A stretch of 64,000 bases of DNA from Stenocarpella maydis (GCA_002270565.1 NQMI01000182.1:1-64000); one strand, 5' to 3'. Shown: positions 11,293-22,834, numbered from the stretch's first letter. Notes: generated by a model not told the origin, from the sequence alone. Numbers and translations: made by a program.

Positions 11293-12468
11293 CTAAACGC
11301 CGAAGACGTGGTTATCAGATGGCTGCTGCCACTGCTTTCCCAGGCCTTTGGTGTTCGAGCTTGCCGCCAGTGCAGGCGGTCCTTGTTGGTCCATCCACGG
11401 CTGCGTCGTGGTCCACAGGCCGTCACGCTTCCGCACAATAATGGCAAAGACGAGCGCCACCACTGCGGTGTAGATCCATACGGTCAGGATCGGGTCCACG
11501 AACAGGATCGCCGTGTTCACCTCATAGCTATTGTAGTAGTAAATGTCGGCAAGGACGAATACGGAGAGGTAGATGAGTATGTAAAGCTGGGTGAGGAAGT
11601 TGAGGATAGCGGCGGCGAGGAAGAGCACTGCTGACTGTAGTGGCCGTTCCCGTTAGCGAGATACACAAGTTCCGGCGTTGCCTGCCTGGCCTTTTGCCAG
11701 GCATTCTCTTCATGCCCAAGCTGGAAATGCGCAGCACTTACGTTCTTCAAGGTGTGATTATGCTTTGTCTTGTGGAAGACCACAGCGGCGAAAGCCAGCA
11801 GTAGCAAAGCCCAAACAAATGTGATGATATTGAAGGCCGTGTTCATCTTGCTCCCAGCCTCACGTAAAGAGTACCCGTTGTAGCGATCCCAGAGGTCGCT
11901 AAGATAACCTGAATATCCGGCGTTATAAACACCGAAACTCGCAATGGCCAGTATGGAGAGAATGGCACATGACACAACAGCTGCCCACCGTACCGTCTTC
12001 TGTAGGGCCGTTCTCTTCTGGGCGAGGCAGAAGAGGAACCCGTTGCCCAGCTCAGCAAGGGTCATGATCAGGAGGAGGCTCGTTATACAGGAGAACAGGG
12101 CCCCGCACAGATTCATGCGTAATGCAGAGTACCAGGTGCCTTCCGAATCCAGCGACGTCTGCTCGTAGGTGATTTGAAGGATACCCGAAATCATGTACAT
12201 GAGAAGCCACCTGTCCACAAGGTCAGTGAACACGATCTGAGGATCCCAAGGCGCCGCAGAAAGGCACCCATTTGGGCTGCAATCCGACATACAGTATTGC
12301 CACAGGCAGCATGACCCTGAAATAAGTAGTAGCCACTCGTGCCAGGTCCTTGGTGCGTCGTGCTCGGTAGAAACTGATGCACATAAAAACCGACAGCGGC
12401 ACTATCATGATGGCTGTGAAGCCGATGTTGATACCCCTGGTGATGGTGTAGGGGATATATGTGGCCAT
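11293..12468 (-). CDS. Predicted multi-spanning (about 7 TM) membrane protein
   Basis: ATG at 12468 opens MATYIPYTITRGINIGFTAIMIV, giving the first hydrophobic helix. Exon 1 ends near 12289, exon 2 runs 12236-11742 and exon 3 11634-11293. The second intron (11635-11741, GTAAGTG...TACAG) keeps frame. The first intron (about 52 bp, donor GTCGGA) is in phase but its donor is weak; a better GTATGT donor 3-4 bases upstream is out of phase. The product has about seven hydrophobic segments (for example MISGILQIT, FSCITSLLLIMTL, AVVSCAILSILAIASFG, IITFVWALLLLAFAAVVF, VLFLAAAILNFL, ILTVWIYTAVVALVFAIIV) and a short polar tail, the layout of fungal integral membrane/rhodopsin-like families of unknown function. 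No retinal-binding Lys motif or GPCR signature could be confirmed. Confidence 0.7.
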
Positions 12469-13064
12469 GTTTAATGGAATGGCAAAATTATTGGTCCTGG
12501 AAGGTGTGCACAATTTAGATTCGTGGAGTGTTTGAGGCAGTAGATGCGCCGAACAATTGGGAATGCAAGGCAATCGGTCCAAGTCTGTCAAGAACCGGAA
12601 AACACTTACAGCACAGAGTGTGCGGGCCGCATGCGTCTTATAGATGACAAAGCCTCGTTGTTGTCATGGAAATGGCGAGTGAGTAAGAACTCAATCTCGC
12701 GCCTCAGGCCGCATACCCTTGAAAATTCTGCCTTGTGAATTGCCAAGGTAGCCAGCCATGCGCATCGCACTGCCACTGGGTAATACAAAAAAGGAAACAT
12801 AGATAGTCAACGGTTGCAATAAAGCTGCGGAACACTCCGTATGCCATGCGGCCCAAGGGGCGCGCACACAGCCCTGGCGGTAATACGTCTAGGCAGCTAT
12901 GTCAGCACGCCTGGGCAGAGGTCGAATCATAACTGTTGTGCTTCGTGTGAAGGATCCGCCAAGCTTAAGTTAGAAATGCATTTACGAGGGTGGTGCGCCC
13001 ACGTGCTCCACGCATGCTTGTTATTATGTCTCGGATGGGCCTAGCGCCTACAGCATCATCCCTC
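12469..13064. other. Intergenic before the MULE insertion
   Basis: Upstream region of the membrane-protein gene up to the transposon target duplication. No ORF with recognisable similarity. The transposon begins at 13073. Confidence 0.5.
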
Positions 13065-13072
13065 GTTATTTT
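13065..13072. repeat. Target-site duplication, left copy (GTTATTTT)
   Basis: The 8 bp GTTATTTT directly precede the left inverted repeat and recur directly after the right inverted repeat at 16091-16098, as expected for a transposon insertion. Confidence 0.85.
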
Positions 13073-13113
13073 GAACGCGGAGATTCGCACCCATAAAAAC
13101 GGAGGGTACACGG
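13073..13113 (+). repeat. MULE left terminal inverted repeat
   Basis: Forty-one bases starting GAACGCGGAGATTCGCACCC and ending GGTACACGG. They match the reverse complement of 16050-16090 base for base. Confidence 0.92.
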
Positions 13114-13524
13114 GTATATGTAGGCCCCCAGTGCACGTACAACGCGTACCACCCAAATTAGTATGTAAACCATTATTTTAACCTTAGCCGCCGTCACTGC
13201 CGGTAGTCCTTATTATTGCTTCAGTAATGCTACTATCGCTATACTTGCTACAGTAGGAATCGCTCAAATTGATGGTATTTTGCTATATATCTAGTCTATA
13301 CGGACCACAATCTCATCTTAAATCTCCTCCACCTCATCGTTGTTATTATCGTTGCCAATAAGGTTCTCAATAGTCAGATCTACCCGTAGCAACTGGTTGA
13401 TGCTTCCGATAGCTGCTATACGCTGCTGCTTAGCCCCTAACCTCATGCTTGAGGGTATGCCTGCTGCTGAGGTCTGCGTAATCGATCTCGTGATGTCTGA
13501 CAGCAGCCTTTACTTCTAAGGCTG

Positions 13525-15690
13525 CTACTTTGCCTTCTTCGTGACCCTTCTCGCCAGCTGCTGGCTCTGAGGGACGCTAGCGTGCTGGGCATTACTGCCA
13601 CGGGCGTCCTCTTCATCTAGGGACTGGAGGGTTATGTCATTATACTTAAAAGCCGAATTCATACGCTGTACTAAAACTGTTGTCGCCCTCGTCTCATCGC
13701 CAGCCCTACTGCTGAGGCTTATTGTGGTGGAGGTTGTCTTTTTACCTATTATAGCCTTCTTATGGCTCTTGAAGAGACCCTCTTTATCAGCTGCAAACGG
13801 TGTATTCTTGCGAGGTCTGCCCTTTATAGCGGTAACCTTCTTTAGCGAGTATATGCTGAGGAGAGGGTTCTTAAGGGAGAGGTTATAATTAAGGTAGTAG
13901 TCTTCATGTATGTTGCTCTTCTTGAGAGGAAGCAAAGCCTCCTCTTTATTAGCAATGCGGTTTGCACAGATTATACCGTACTGTGTGTAGATCGCATAGC
14001 TGCAGTTAGAAGGTCTGCAGTAACTCCGTGAGGCTTCTTTTTAAAGCATCCTTAATGCCTTCTGGTACTTAATCGTGAGTATCTCTAGCGCTGCTCTTGA
14101 GACCTGCAGTGGCAGCTAACCAAGCTACTTCTTGCTGTTGAACTTCTGAAGTAATAATATCTTCTGCTTTACCTCCTCCTAATGGAGGCCATAAGCAGTA
14201 TTATTAATAGCCTCATAATCAGCTATTATTAGATAGAGAAGATTCCCTATCCCGTGGCCCAGGTATACCTTTAGCTTCTAGTGTATTCGCTTAGTGGAGG
14301 AGGTTGTATGCAAGCTGAAGTTAAGGGTTTTGCAGATCTAATGGGCTGCCCATTTGGTGATGATCTCCTCAGCCTTATTGATGTACTATGTCTTGAGGTA
14401 CTGGATGATTGCCGTCTGGTCTGAGAAGACCTCTTGAAGCTATTATTAAGCCATATTATAGATCTTGCAATCTATAGAGTACTCCATGAACTTGAGGAGG
14501 TTGAAGAGGGCTGTTCAAGTATATGGTACCTCATCAGGCACCCATAAGGGTACTATAGCCTTCCCTCTCACTGGCGCTATAAGGGAAGCGAGATCCTTAT
14601 CCTCCTTATCAAGATCTTTGGCCTTAGCGACCTCCGTGGTGTTTTCCTCTAAAGCTCCTGGCGCTAGTGCCTCCGGGCCTCCCATTGCTGGCCCCGTGGC
14701 TCCCGGCTTACGCTACTTCTTCTTAATGTTGAGGACAATATTCATATTAATATGGAAAATACACAGCTGATAGCGTGCCCTGGGGAATTTATACTTGAGG
14801 GCGTTAATTAGAGCGTTATTATAATTAGTAATGAAGAGCCTTAGAGGCTTGATTTGGCACTTGCGGAGAAGACCATAAAGCTGCTTAAGAAGCCACCGGA
14901 AGCCAGATTCTCTCTCATTATTAATAACCCCTTAGAATAGTGGCAATATCCTCTTCATATAGGTTACTACTGTGCCTTAAAAGAAGGGCATCTTCTTGCT
15001 ATTGGTTAAATAGGTATAGTTAAGCAAGAGATTGCGTGTGAAGCATAGCTCTTAAACCTATACCAGCTGCTACTTCTTGCACTAGAAGATGCCCGTGATG
15101 CTTCCCTCCTTATTAGTAGCCCAATGGTACCAGCAGCCCTCCTTCTCAAGCCAGTCCAATGCTACTTGGGTAGGTATATAGATGCCCTGCTGCTTCTTGC
15201 AATAGGCTGCCAGCCAGTCCTTTATGGTGTTTAGCCCCAGCAGTACACCTGGGTACTCTCGGCATAGAGCTGCTATAAGTCTCTAAGGCTTTGTAAGGGC
15301 TGGGTTTACAGCTGTACGGGTGAGGAAGTTGTGATGATCTTGTAATAGCTTTACCCAGCCTCGCTAGGCTTTAGGTACCTCCTAAGGGCTGTGGTGAGTA
15401 TATATGCCCTCCTGGATTACTAGTACCCACTTGCCTGATGATACCCTTGTTGTATGGGCAATGGCTTGCTATCTGTAGTTTGCTTTGATTGTTAAAGCGT
15501 TAGAGACTTTTATAATTAAAGATTGCAGCGTACTTTTACTGCACTCTAAATCTACCTGTATAGGCTTAGACCTTCTGATTGCCGTTAGGAATCTAGCAGA
15601 TTTTATAGCTTCATCCAAATTAGCCTTGAGGTCCTCATAGGTGTTGTATCCACCCTAGAAAAGTTTAAGGAAGGTAGGAGGGTTGGAAAG
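13525..15690 (-). pseudogene. Degenerate MULE transposase
   Basis: Read on the minus strand from about 15690. The N-terminal part contains TLTKP and GLNTIKDWLAAYCKKQ, with GKWVLVIQEG ahead of it. The MULE catalytic domain follows at about 15130-14740: CWYHWATNKEGSITGIF, LLLNYTYLTN, INNERESGFRWLLKQL, LFITNYNNALINAL and CIFHINMNI. In functional relatives the segments read LxDxTYxTN and TDxxxAL; here both Asp are Asn (codons at 15019-15021 and 14824-14826), exact G->A changes. The C-terminal part has a Cys-rich stretch (YGIICANRI) and an AT-hook-like KGRPRK near 13800, then a 136-residue open tail ending at 13525. More than ten TAG/TAA/TGA stops interrupt the frame, mostly TAG where Gln (CAG) is expected. 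This is RIP-type inactivation. Confidence 0.85.
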
Positions 15691-16049
15691 TGCTAGTTGA
15701 TAATGATTTACAGTAGTAATATTAGTGTTCCAGTTGTAATAGTTAGCTTGCCACTATGCCTTAAGACCTGAATAATTAGGTAGCTGCGCTATTACCGTAA
15801 CGCTGAAAATTTAATATCTAATTGATTAGATCTTCTTTTTAATGTAAAAACAATTGATTCCAATGAAAATTTAATTGCTGCAGTAAAGTGTTAATTGAGG
15901 GTTATTGTTTGCAAGTTGGTAGTGATAGGGGCGTTGTAGTGCGTTGGGTGCTACAGCTGCAAAAAGCACTGAAGGGGTGGTGAGGTGTGGTTGAAAGTAG
16001 GGCCAACGAAGCGATCTGATTGGCTGCAGCCCAGCGCTGGGGGCCGTAT

Positions 16050-16090
16050 CCGTGTACCCTCCGTTTTTATGGGTGCGAATCTCCGCGTTC
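16050..16090 (-). repeat. MULE right terminal inverted repeat
   Basis: Forty-one bases, the exact reverse complement of 13073-13113, ending CCGCGTTC at 16090 and followed by the duplicated target GTTATTTT at 16091-16098. Confidence 0.92.
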
Positions 16091-16098
16091 GTTATTTT

Positions 16099-17391
16099 TA
16101 GGTAGCTGATCCCACAGGCCCTGCTCGGCATTTCCTGCGTTACATCGTGCTTTTACTGCAACGTTTTGCATATCTATTTTGTAGCGCTTCCAGCGGCGCA
16201 GGCTTCTGAAATACCGTACACTACTAGAGGAGAGCAGAAATTAATGAGCTCATTCTAATATATTTTATATCTGATACTGAGATTATTGCGCTCTCGTGCT
16301 GAAGTGACTAAACTGCCCACAGGTGAGGATACAGGAGACGGAGCAGCTTCGGCGGTCGTTGTTTTATCATACTAGGTAATTTGTTCCAATCATGATTAGG
16401 GACACATGCAGTCGAAATGCTTTGAGGCTCCATCTGTCCACATCTATCTGATGCCGTAGGCAGTAACTCTCTCTGCGAGTGCACACTGCAATGTGTGGGA
16501 CTACACAACCGACCGAGACCAACAGTACATTGATCAACATATAACAATTGACGTCTAATAATTTAAGGTATTACGGGTGTTGTAGGTATTGAGTGTAATA
16601 ATTTATCTATTTGTGCTCCAATGCTATTTCACCGGCAACAAGGCGCATAGTAGTAGTAGCTATTGGAGCTGTTGTCTGAAGCCCAGAGTACAAACCAGCC
16701 GTACGAGATGCGTTAAGCATGGAGGATCTTTGTAACATGGTTCACCACTGCCAGTGAATGCCCACTAGTTATCGCAGACCCTCACCGCTTTACCGACAAA
16801 GTGTCATATGGAACCCTTCCGGAACGACCTGAGGAGTAACTATAGTGGGACATAGCCCCATCCTATGCATGAGACCATCCATGGCAAGGCTACATACCAA
16901 GAGGTATGGGCCATGCCCTAATCATGAGGGCAGAGGTTGGTGGAAGAGGTTAGCATAGGTATAAATTTTCAGAAATGTTCCACCAGCGCTTCGTTTTACG
17001 AGTTATCTAGTTCATAGGACAATAGTGCAAAGCCTTGCGGTCAGTAAAATGTGTATCAGGGTAACTCCCAGAGCGAATACTCCATGGTTACTTGCGCACG
17101 TTGAGCTGTTTTTCAGCTCGTCACAAAGGTTCTCCAACAGACCAATCATGTCTCAGTTTTAATGATCAATTAACAGTCAAGTTTTTCTGTAAATCGCCTG
17201 GTACTGTAGTGGTGTAAGTTCCGTTTATAGACTATTCCGGATGAATAGCATATAATGCATTACGAAGCTGCTCTGCGGTCGGATTTTCACGGAGGCCAAG
17301 CTTTTGGCATGGTCTTGGAAAAGCTTCGCTTGGCAAAGCTTACTGTAACGACTCTGGCAGGGCCCTGATTACCGCTATTCGACCACCTAAC
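16099..17391. other. Intergenic, no gene recognised
   Basis: Moderately AT-rich DNA after the MULE. Only short ORFs without similarity are present. No RNA gene seen. Confidence 0.5.
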
Positions 17392-17823
17392 ATTTGGTCA
17401 GAAACATACGGTAATAGGATGCATTACGGTAATCCACTACATTACACTTATTTCATTCAATATACATACTCACCAAATTTACTAGGAGAGGTACTTACAC
17501 CTAAGGAACTCTTGATGTCTCTGATTGCTTTAGCATAAAGACTAACCGTACAGGTTTTGCCTAACCATCCCACTTCATTAAATATATAGTATTTCCTCCT
17601 CCATTTACTTCCTTTCTGCTGGTATGCCCTCTAGCTAACTAGTCTGCTCTCTCTTAGAGGTCTTTATTATCATCAACCTCAAGAAGGGAAGGAGTAGGGC
17701 GGCTAAGCTTATAGTAATATACTCACTCTCCTTATAAATCTATAAGGCAAGTATATTGAGAATAAGCGTAATACATTAGATTACCATAATTTACCCTATT
17801 ACCGTATGTTTCTAACCAACTAT
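17392..17823. repeat. Small inverted-repeat element (MITE-like), about 430 bp
   Basis: The left end contains AGAAACATACGGTAATAGG followed by a similar TTACGGTAAT block. The right end carries the inverted counterpart (CCTATTACCGTATGTTTCT at about 17794-17812, preceded by ATTACC). Counting outer and inner blocks, roughly 45-50 bp at each end pair with several mismatches. The interior is AT-rich and without an ORF. It looks like a non-autonomous DNA element; a clear target duplication could not be fixed. The mismatches (for example TTACGG versus TTATGG) are again transitions. Confidence 0.6.
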
Positions 17824-19212
17824 AAAAAAGGCCCTGCAAGCGCCATAGCAGTAATAAGGCTGAATGTAAGGCTGAATGATGCACGGTCCACTTTGTATAC
17901 CAGAACTCAGTGCCTGAGTACTTAGATAAGCTAGCACCAATGGATGTAGGAATATAACGAGTATTTGACTGGCAAAGCAGTCTAATACTATGTATGGAAT
18001 CTCTAGGAGACAATTTTCATGGGTGCCGTATGCTAAACGGAGAAGCGCTAGCAAGGATGGCTCTCTACAGTGTGCATATTGTTACTTTTCGTCACACGGG
18101 AAAAAATGGCTTCAAGTCCGAGTTGCTTGTCTGTATTTTTGAGATCAGTAAGGTAAGGGCTATGGAGTGCTGCTCATTCCGGTATTTGATCAACAATCAT
18201 GACTTTGAAGCAGTGGAGAACCTTGACCTGCGGTAAATCTTGGGGTTAGCCCCAGGTATAATCTTCAACGTTCATGAAATTAGATTAAATTATCTGTCAC
18301 ACAGTGTCTTGTCTATCCTAGTGTCGTCTTGAGAGTAGTTACCGGGCTACGCGTCTTACTATAGGGTCGGACTAATGAGAAGACGGCTATTATAAAGCTG
18401 AACTCAGCTCACTTCAGAATAGCCAGCCATTTCAGGGCATTAGAGTCGTATAATAGAGATGAATCTGTGGCAGCTTACGTTTCTTCCGTTCGCCCGTATG
18501 CTTGCTGTTCTGCCCACGTGGGTGGACAAGTTGATGAGTAGGAGGCCGTCCTTTGACTTGGAGGGAAGCATGATAGCTGGTTTTATTAATAATCCAACCA
18601 TAAATAATACCTTTTAAAAAGAGCTATACGTAGTCCATTAACATAATTATAAGCCTTAATAAAGTTAGATATTCTTTGCTTAATACTTATTAAATTATAT
18701 AACCTTTTTACTATTAATTTCTAATATTATCTATTGTTATATCTTTATTTAAATTAATCATTATATCTTTTTATATTATATTTATATCCCCTTACTAAGT
18801 ATATATAATGCTAATAAGTAATGATAGACAAGACAAATACATAGTATGGTTAAGGCTGGGAAGTATGGTAGAGTAAGGTTATTTTCCTTATTGAGCAGTT
18901 CTTACCCCCAGCTTAGCCTGAACCAGCTGTTCAACTACCTGTATGGCAATTCCACTAGCTGCTGGAAATACGACGATGGCACCACCCCCTGGGCTGTGGC
19001 TGAGCGAACAATGCGTCCGAGGAAAAACGGTCCACTCCAGTTTAACGTCGCGGGATGCACGCTTCTCTCACCTGTACAAAGGACTGAAAACATTGCAATC
19101 GATTTCATTGGGCGAATTTGCCAAGAGGCCATCCCTTAATCACACAACACGATGCTTTGGCTACCATCTTTTCCTATTCATGTCTGTAAGTTATATAGTT
19201 CAAAGTCTATGA
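17824..19212. other. AT-rich block and unresolved 5' region of the DOMON gene
   Basis: At 18560-18850 is a strongly AT-rich stretch typical of RIP-eroded repeats. From 18943 an open frame leads toward the DOMON gene and ends in a hydrophobic stretch (CFGYHLFLFMSVSYIV) just before an in-frame TGA at 19210-19212. No confident first exon was found. Confidence 0.4.
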
Positions 19213-20370
19213 GTCTGCCACAGCGTTGGGATACCCCCAGAATCGGCAACGTCTGGTACCGGAAATATCTACTTCCAGATCATGGGGCCCTCATCCTGCC
19301 CGTGGATAGCGATTGGGACCGGCACACAGATGGCTGGGTCCAACATGTTCGTTATATACCCAGACGGGCGTGGCAACGTGACGCTGTCAATACGACTGGG
19401 GCTCAATCACGACGAACCACAGCAGGACACAGGGAGCAATTCAGCACGGCTCATACGGCTGGCAGGGTCGGGCGTCGACGCCGAAGTGATGCGCGCCAAC
19501 TTTGTCTGCGCCAACTGCGCGCGGTGGGCCAATGGAGGCGCCATGCAGCTGAATAGCACAACGCCCTGGATCGCGGCGTGGCGTACCAGCGGCTCCTCGC
19601 CCCAGACCACCGACGGCAACGCCAACATTTCCCAGCATAATTACACGAGCGGTTGGAAGTTTGATCTCGCAAACGCCCTCGTGACGAGCGACAATAACCC
19701 CTTCCTAGGCCTCGACACCAACGCAAGAGCTAACTCAAGCGGCGGTGTCATTCCTGGCGACGACAGCGAGTCGCTCAACGACGCGCACGCTGGCATCATG
19801 GGTCTCGCCTTCTTCGTGTTGTACCCGCTGGGTGCTCTCCTAATGCCATTACTAGGTAATTGGAAACTCCACCCCGTTTTCCAGATTCTTGTGCTGGCTT
19901 TGACATGGGTAGGCTTCGGCCTCGGCTACGCACTATGTGAGAAGACCCTGAATGTAGGACAAACATCCTGAAGCCTTGGGCATTTGATTGCGTACTGATG
20001 ATTTTTGTAGCATTTCTCAAATTACCATACGATTCTAGGCACCATCATTGTTTGCTTGATAATGGTGCAGCCTGTTTTTGGGATACTCCACCACCGACAC
20101 TACGTTCAGCATAAGACACGTGACTTGTTTTCGTACCTCCATATGAGTTATGGCTACGTTCTAATCTTTATCAGTTTTATTGAAGGAGACCTTGGGCTGG
20201 ATTTATCAGGGTCTTCGTCGGGGCACATTATTGCTTATGCTGTAATCATTGCGATTATCTGCGTACTGTATATCGTCATCAGGCGGTACATCGTCGCATG
20301 GAGACAGGAGGGTGGAAAACTTCGAAGTCGCTGGAATACCGAGAATGATATTTTCTTAGATCTGAGATAA
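19213..20370 (+). CDS. DOMON (CDH-like cytochrome) plus cytochrome b561 membrane protein; 5' end unresolved
   Basis: Exon 19213-19953 encodes a cellobiose-dehydrogenase-like cytochrome (DOMON) domain: VGIPPESATSGTGNIYFQ, PWIAIGTGTQMAGSNMFVIY, then LGLNH; the Met in GTQM and a later His are candidate heme ligands. A polar linker follows, then the b561 part: helix AGIMGLAFFVLYPLGALL, LHPVFQ. A 57-bp intron (19954-20010, GTAGGA...TGTAG, branch TACTGAT) is in phase and joins to HFSNYHTILGTIIV, HHRHY, YLHMSYGYVLIF and a last helix ending at 20370. The histidines in LHP, NYHT, HHRHY and YLHM fit the b561 heme pairs. Such proteins move electrons across a membrane to an outside acceptor, for example ferric iron. 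An in-frame TGA (19210-19212) separates the domain from a signal-like hydrophobic segment; either an intron was missed or the gene is broken at its 5' end. Confidence 0.72.
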
Positions 20371-20573
20371 TAAAAAATTACGTGTTTTCGGTACATGTAC
20401 GCTCAGAAAGATATGGAGACATCCTCGGTGTAGCTACTTGGGAGACAGTTACTTTTTTCATTTTTAAAAGGCTACAATACACGATCATACCTATCTAAGT
20501 CCTATTATCTAATCATATATTTCTTTTCTTTAGAATATCCTCTACGTAAGTAAGTGTCCCTTGATTTTTCACG
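20371..20573. other. Short convergent intergenic gap
   Basis: AT-rich 3' flank between the DOMON/b561 gene and the phosphotransferase pseudogene, which converge here. Nothing else seen. Confidence 0.5.
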
Positions 20574-22259
20574 CTAATGGAGTGCAAAGGACTCTGATAT
20601 AATTGACTGACATTGTGGCGAGCAAGGCATCTTCAAACGAGTTCTATTGACGTATGGCTCACTCGTCGCTGAAGACTTCGGCGAAATGTCTCCTGACTTC
20701 AGCGTCATCCCAGTAATCCAGAAGGATTTCGACTCTTTCATTTTGTCCTCCACAAATGGCTCCACCGCCGCCCTCTCCTTTTCAGTCAGCATGTCCATCC
20801 TGGTCTTCCAGTATTCCTCCTTGGCGATGTCTTTGGGCCGCTCCCCAAAGAACCTCTCATCTAGGAACTTCCAGTAAATGTAGTCGAACGCCCAGCCCTT
20901 GTGAACAGCATAGTTCAGCCGGAAGCAGCCGGTCTCCCAGCTCTGCCGCATACACACTGACCAGGGCATTTGGAGATGATGGCTCGCAAGATCAACCCCC
21001 TTTCTCAACCTCTTCCACAGCCTCTAGCGAAGTTGGCAGTATCCTGCTGAACATTTCGCTGAAGCTCTCTAGCCCGAGCGCATAGACCTCAGGCGGCTCG
21101 ATTAGGAGCCACCAGGGTGGGTCAAGGCAGAACTGCGCGGGGGCAGCATACGTGAACTCCCAATCGATTTACCCCCGTGACGTTGTCATTATCGTCGAGT
21201 AAGATGTGCCCGGTCTGGAAGTCGTCACACCATAAAGGAAACGCATTCGGGCCGAATCCTGCAGGGGCAGGACAAAGCCTGGCGCCGGGTGGGTTGGCTT
21301 TCGCCTTCTTCGACTGCTCTGACCGGGTGTCTTCCTCAAAGCCGAAGGCAGAGAGAGAGCTTGCCCTCCTTGGCGAGGCGGCGGAAAATCTTACGGGCGA
21401 CGTATTTGCTCCGCCGAGGTGACGAAATCGTTTCTTTGAAAGAGCAGGGACACCCAAATCCTGTTGCAACAGGCGGCATACCACTAATCAGCAGAATGGT
21501 ACATGTCGTGCCTCGCGGGCAGTGTTGAGATGGGCATGTTGGCGATTGCAAGCATGGACTGCATGTTCGTCGTGACTGGTAGACCCCGTATTTCAAAAGA
21601 ACGCGTGCCTGTTTGTGTCAACAAGCCGATGAGTGGGAAACGATGCTGCAAGAGCTACACCATGAAAGGTGCCACCTGGTAGTAGAGTTTGAAAAGGCGC
21701 TCCTTTGGTAACTTCAAATCTAGCAAGAGAGGGTCATCTGGATAGTCAGGGTCCCGAGGCATCGCGATGGTATCAGCCAAGGACCATTTCTTCGGTGTCT
21801 TGTCTATGACTGAGAGAGGGCTGATATCGGGATTCTCGGATGAGGTACCATGATAGTACACCGTCAGCGTTGGAACGAGAGTGTATTGTCTGACGAGACG
21901 TGAGGCGCCAGCCTCCACCGCGTACCTCTCGTCAGGTAACTGGGTGATATGGGGGGGGATTGGCATCCTAACCAGCAGCTCAAGAGTGCTGCCCTCCATG
22001 CGAATCGGATGTACCACGTTGAAGCTTCCCACAGTGTCGCCTCCGAGTACTTCAACGCTTTTCTGTCGCATGCAGCATTCTTGGCAACTGCGGAGCCGAT
22101 CATATCTAAAGCCGACATGGTACGGAGCCACGAGAGCGTCTTGTCCCAGTGGCTATCCAATCGATCCCAGGCGAGCATGTCAAAGGACTGCCTATCCTCA
22201 AAGTCGTCAGCGTTAGAATCGTCCGTGTTGTCAAGCTTTGGGGTGTCGTTGGTCGGCAT
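20574..22259 (-). pseudogene. Aminoglycoside-phosphotransferase (APH)-family kinase-like pseudogene
   Basis: ATG at 22259 starts an acidic leader, then FDMLAWDRLDSHWDKTLSWL. Family hallmarks follow in different frames: GDTVGSFNVVHPIRM and LLVRMPIP (ATP-site region), LLQHRFPLIGLL, KYVARKIFRRLAKEGKL, the catalytic-loop segment LWCDDFQTGHILLDD, IDWEFTYAAPAQFCLDPPWWLL and a helical C-terminus KDIAKEEYWKTRMDMLTEKE ending at 20574. Lesions: frameshift near 22060, TAG at 21655-21657, TAG at 21484-21486, frameshift near 21410 and another near 21165 (at a run of five G). Each piece is collinear with intact fungal APH proteins, which are about 500 residues. Five lesions make a coding gene unlikely even if some are sequencing errors. 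Fungal APH-like proteins are mostly uncharacterised small-molecule kinases. Confidence 0.82.
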
Positions 22260-22741
22260 TTCTGACTGTTATAGATGGTCGGCACGGTTTGATAACTCTT
22301 GTCTCGAGCATCAAGCGCTCCGAACCCAAACGGACTTAGATGCGGGGCTTGGATGAGGGACACCACAAGATGTCGAGATGTTTTCACCCTCACTGCCAGT
22401 GAGCCTTGCTCTGACATGGACAATGCTTCCTGGACCCGGAACTTATTGTCTTTCCAGAGCCCACCGTCCCGTATAGCCTCGCCTGAATTCTGGCATCAAG
22501 ATGGGGCTGTCCACTGCGCCCCCAGGGAAGGAGACTTTACACATGAAATCAAACGGATGCCAAGACCCTGGCATCCCAAGGAGACGGTTTCCCGCGTCCT
22601 CACACAGCCGCGCCGCGCTACCGCTGCTTTATTATATGCCACATCCGTACCGGCCCGTACCCCTCCAAGCCTACATCACAACACGACTTATGCCGGGTAC
22701 AAGTATGCAGCATAATGATAATAAAACATGGTCTCTTTCAA
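22260..22741. other. Intergenic upstream of tRNA-Leu
   Basis: Holds the shared upstream DNA of the phosphotransferase pseudogene and the tRNA. Only short ORFs without similarity. Confidence 0.5.
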
Positions 22742-22834
22742 GGCAACGTGGCCGAGTGGTCTAAGGCGCTACGTTCAGGTAATGTCACCTTCGTAGTCTC
22801 GAAAGAGGCGTGTGTTCGAGTCACACCGTTGTCA
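22742..22834 (+). tRNA. tRNA-Leu (anticodon CAG) with short intron
   Basis: Cloverleaf read by eye. The acceptor arm GGCAACG pairs with CGTTGTC, with discriminator A at 22834. The D-arm region contains the A-box-like TGGCCGAGTGG. The anticodon stem CTACG/CGTAG encloses TTCAG, giving anticodon CAG, with an intron of about 11 bp after position 37. A long variable arm (TCTCGAAAGAGG) marks a class II tRNA, as in Leu. The T arm is GTGTG-TTCGAGT-CACAC. A TTTT Pol III terminator follows at 22841-22844. Confidence 0.9.

Larger units (their letters stand above)
13073..16090 (-). mobile_element. Complete but inactive Mutator-like (MULE) DNA transposon, 3018 bp
   Basis: Bounded by perfect 41-bp terminal inverted repeats (13073-13113 and 16050-16090) that continue imperfectly for another 15-20 bp (shared GGCCCCCAG block), and flanked by the 8-bp duplication GTTATTTT. 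Inside, the minus strand encodes a degenerate MULE transposase. The structure is complete at both ends, so the element inserted as a unit and was later inactivated in place. Fungal MULEs such as Hop have similar size but longer TIRs and 9-bp duplications; the 8-bp duplication here is slightly unusual and would also fit hAT elements, but the coding content is MULE. Confidence 0.88.
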
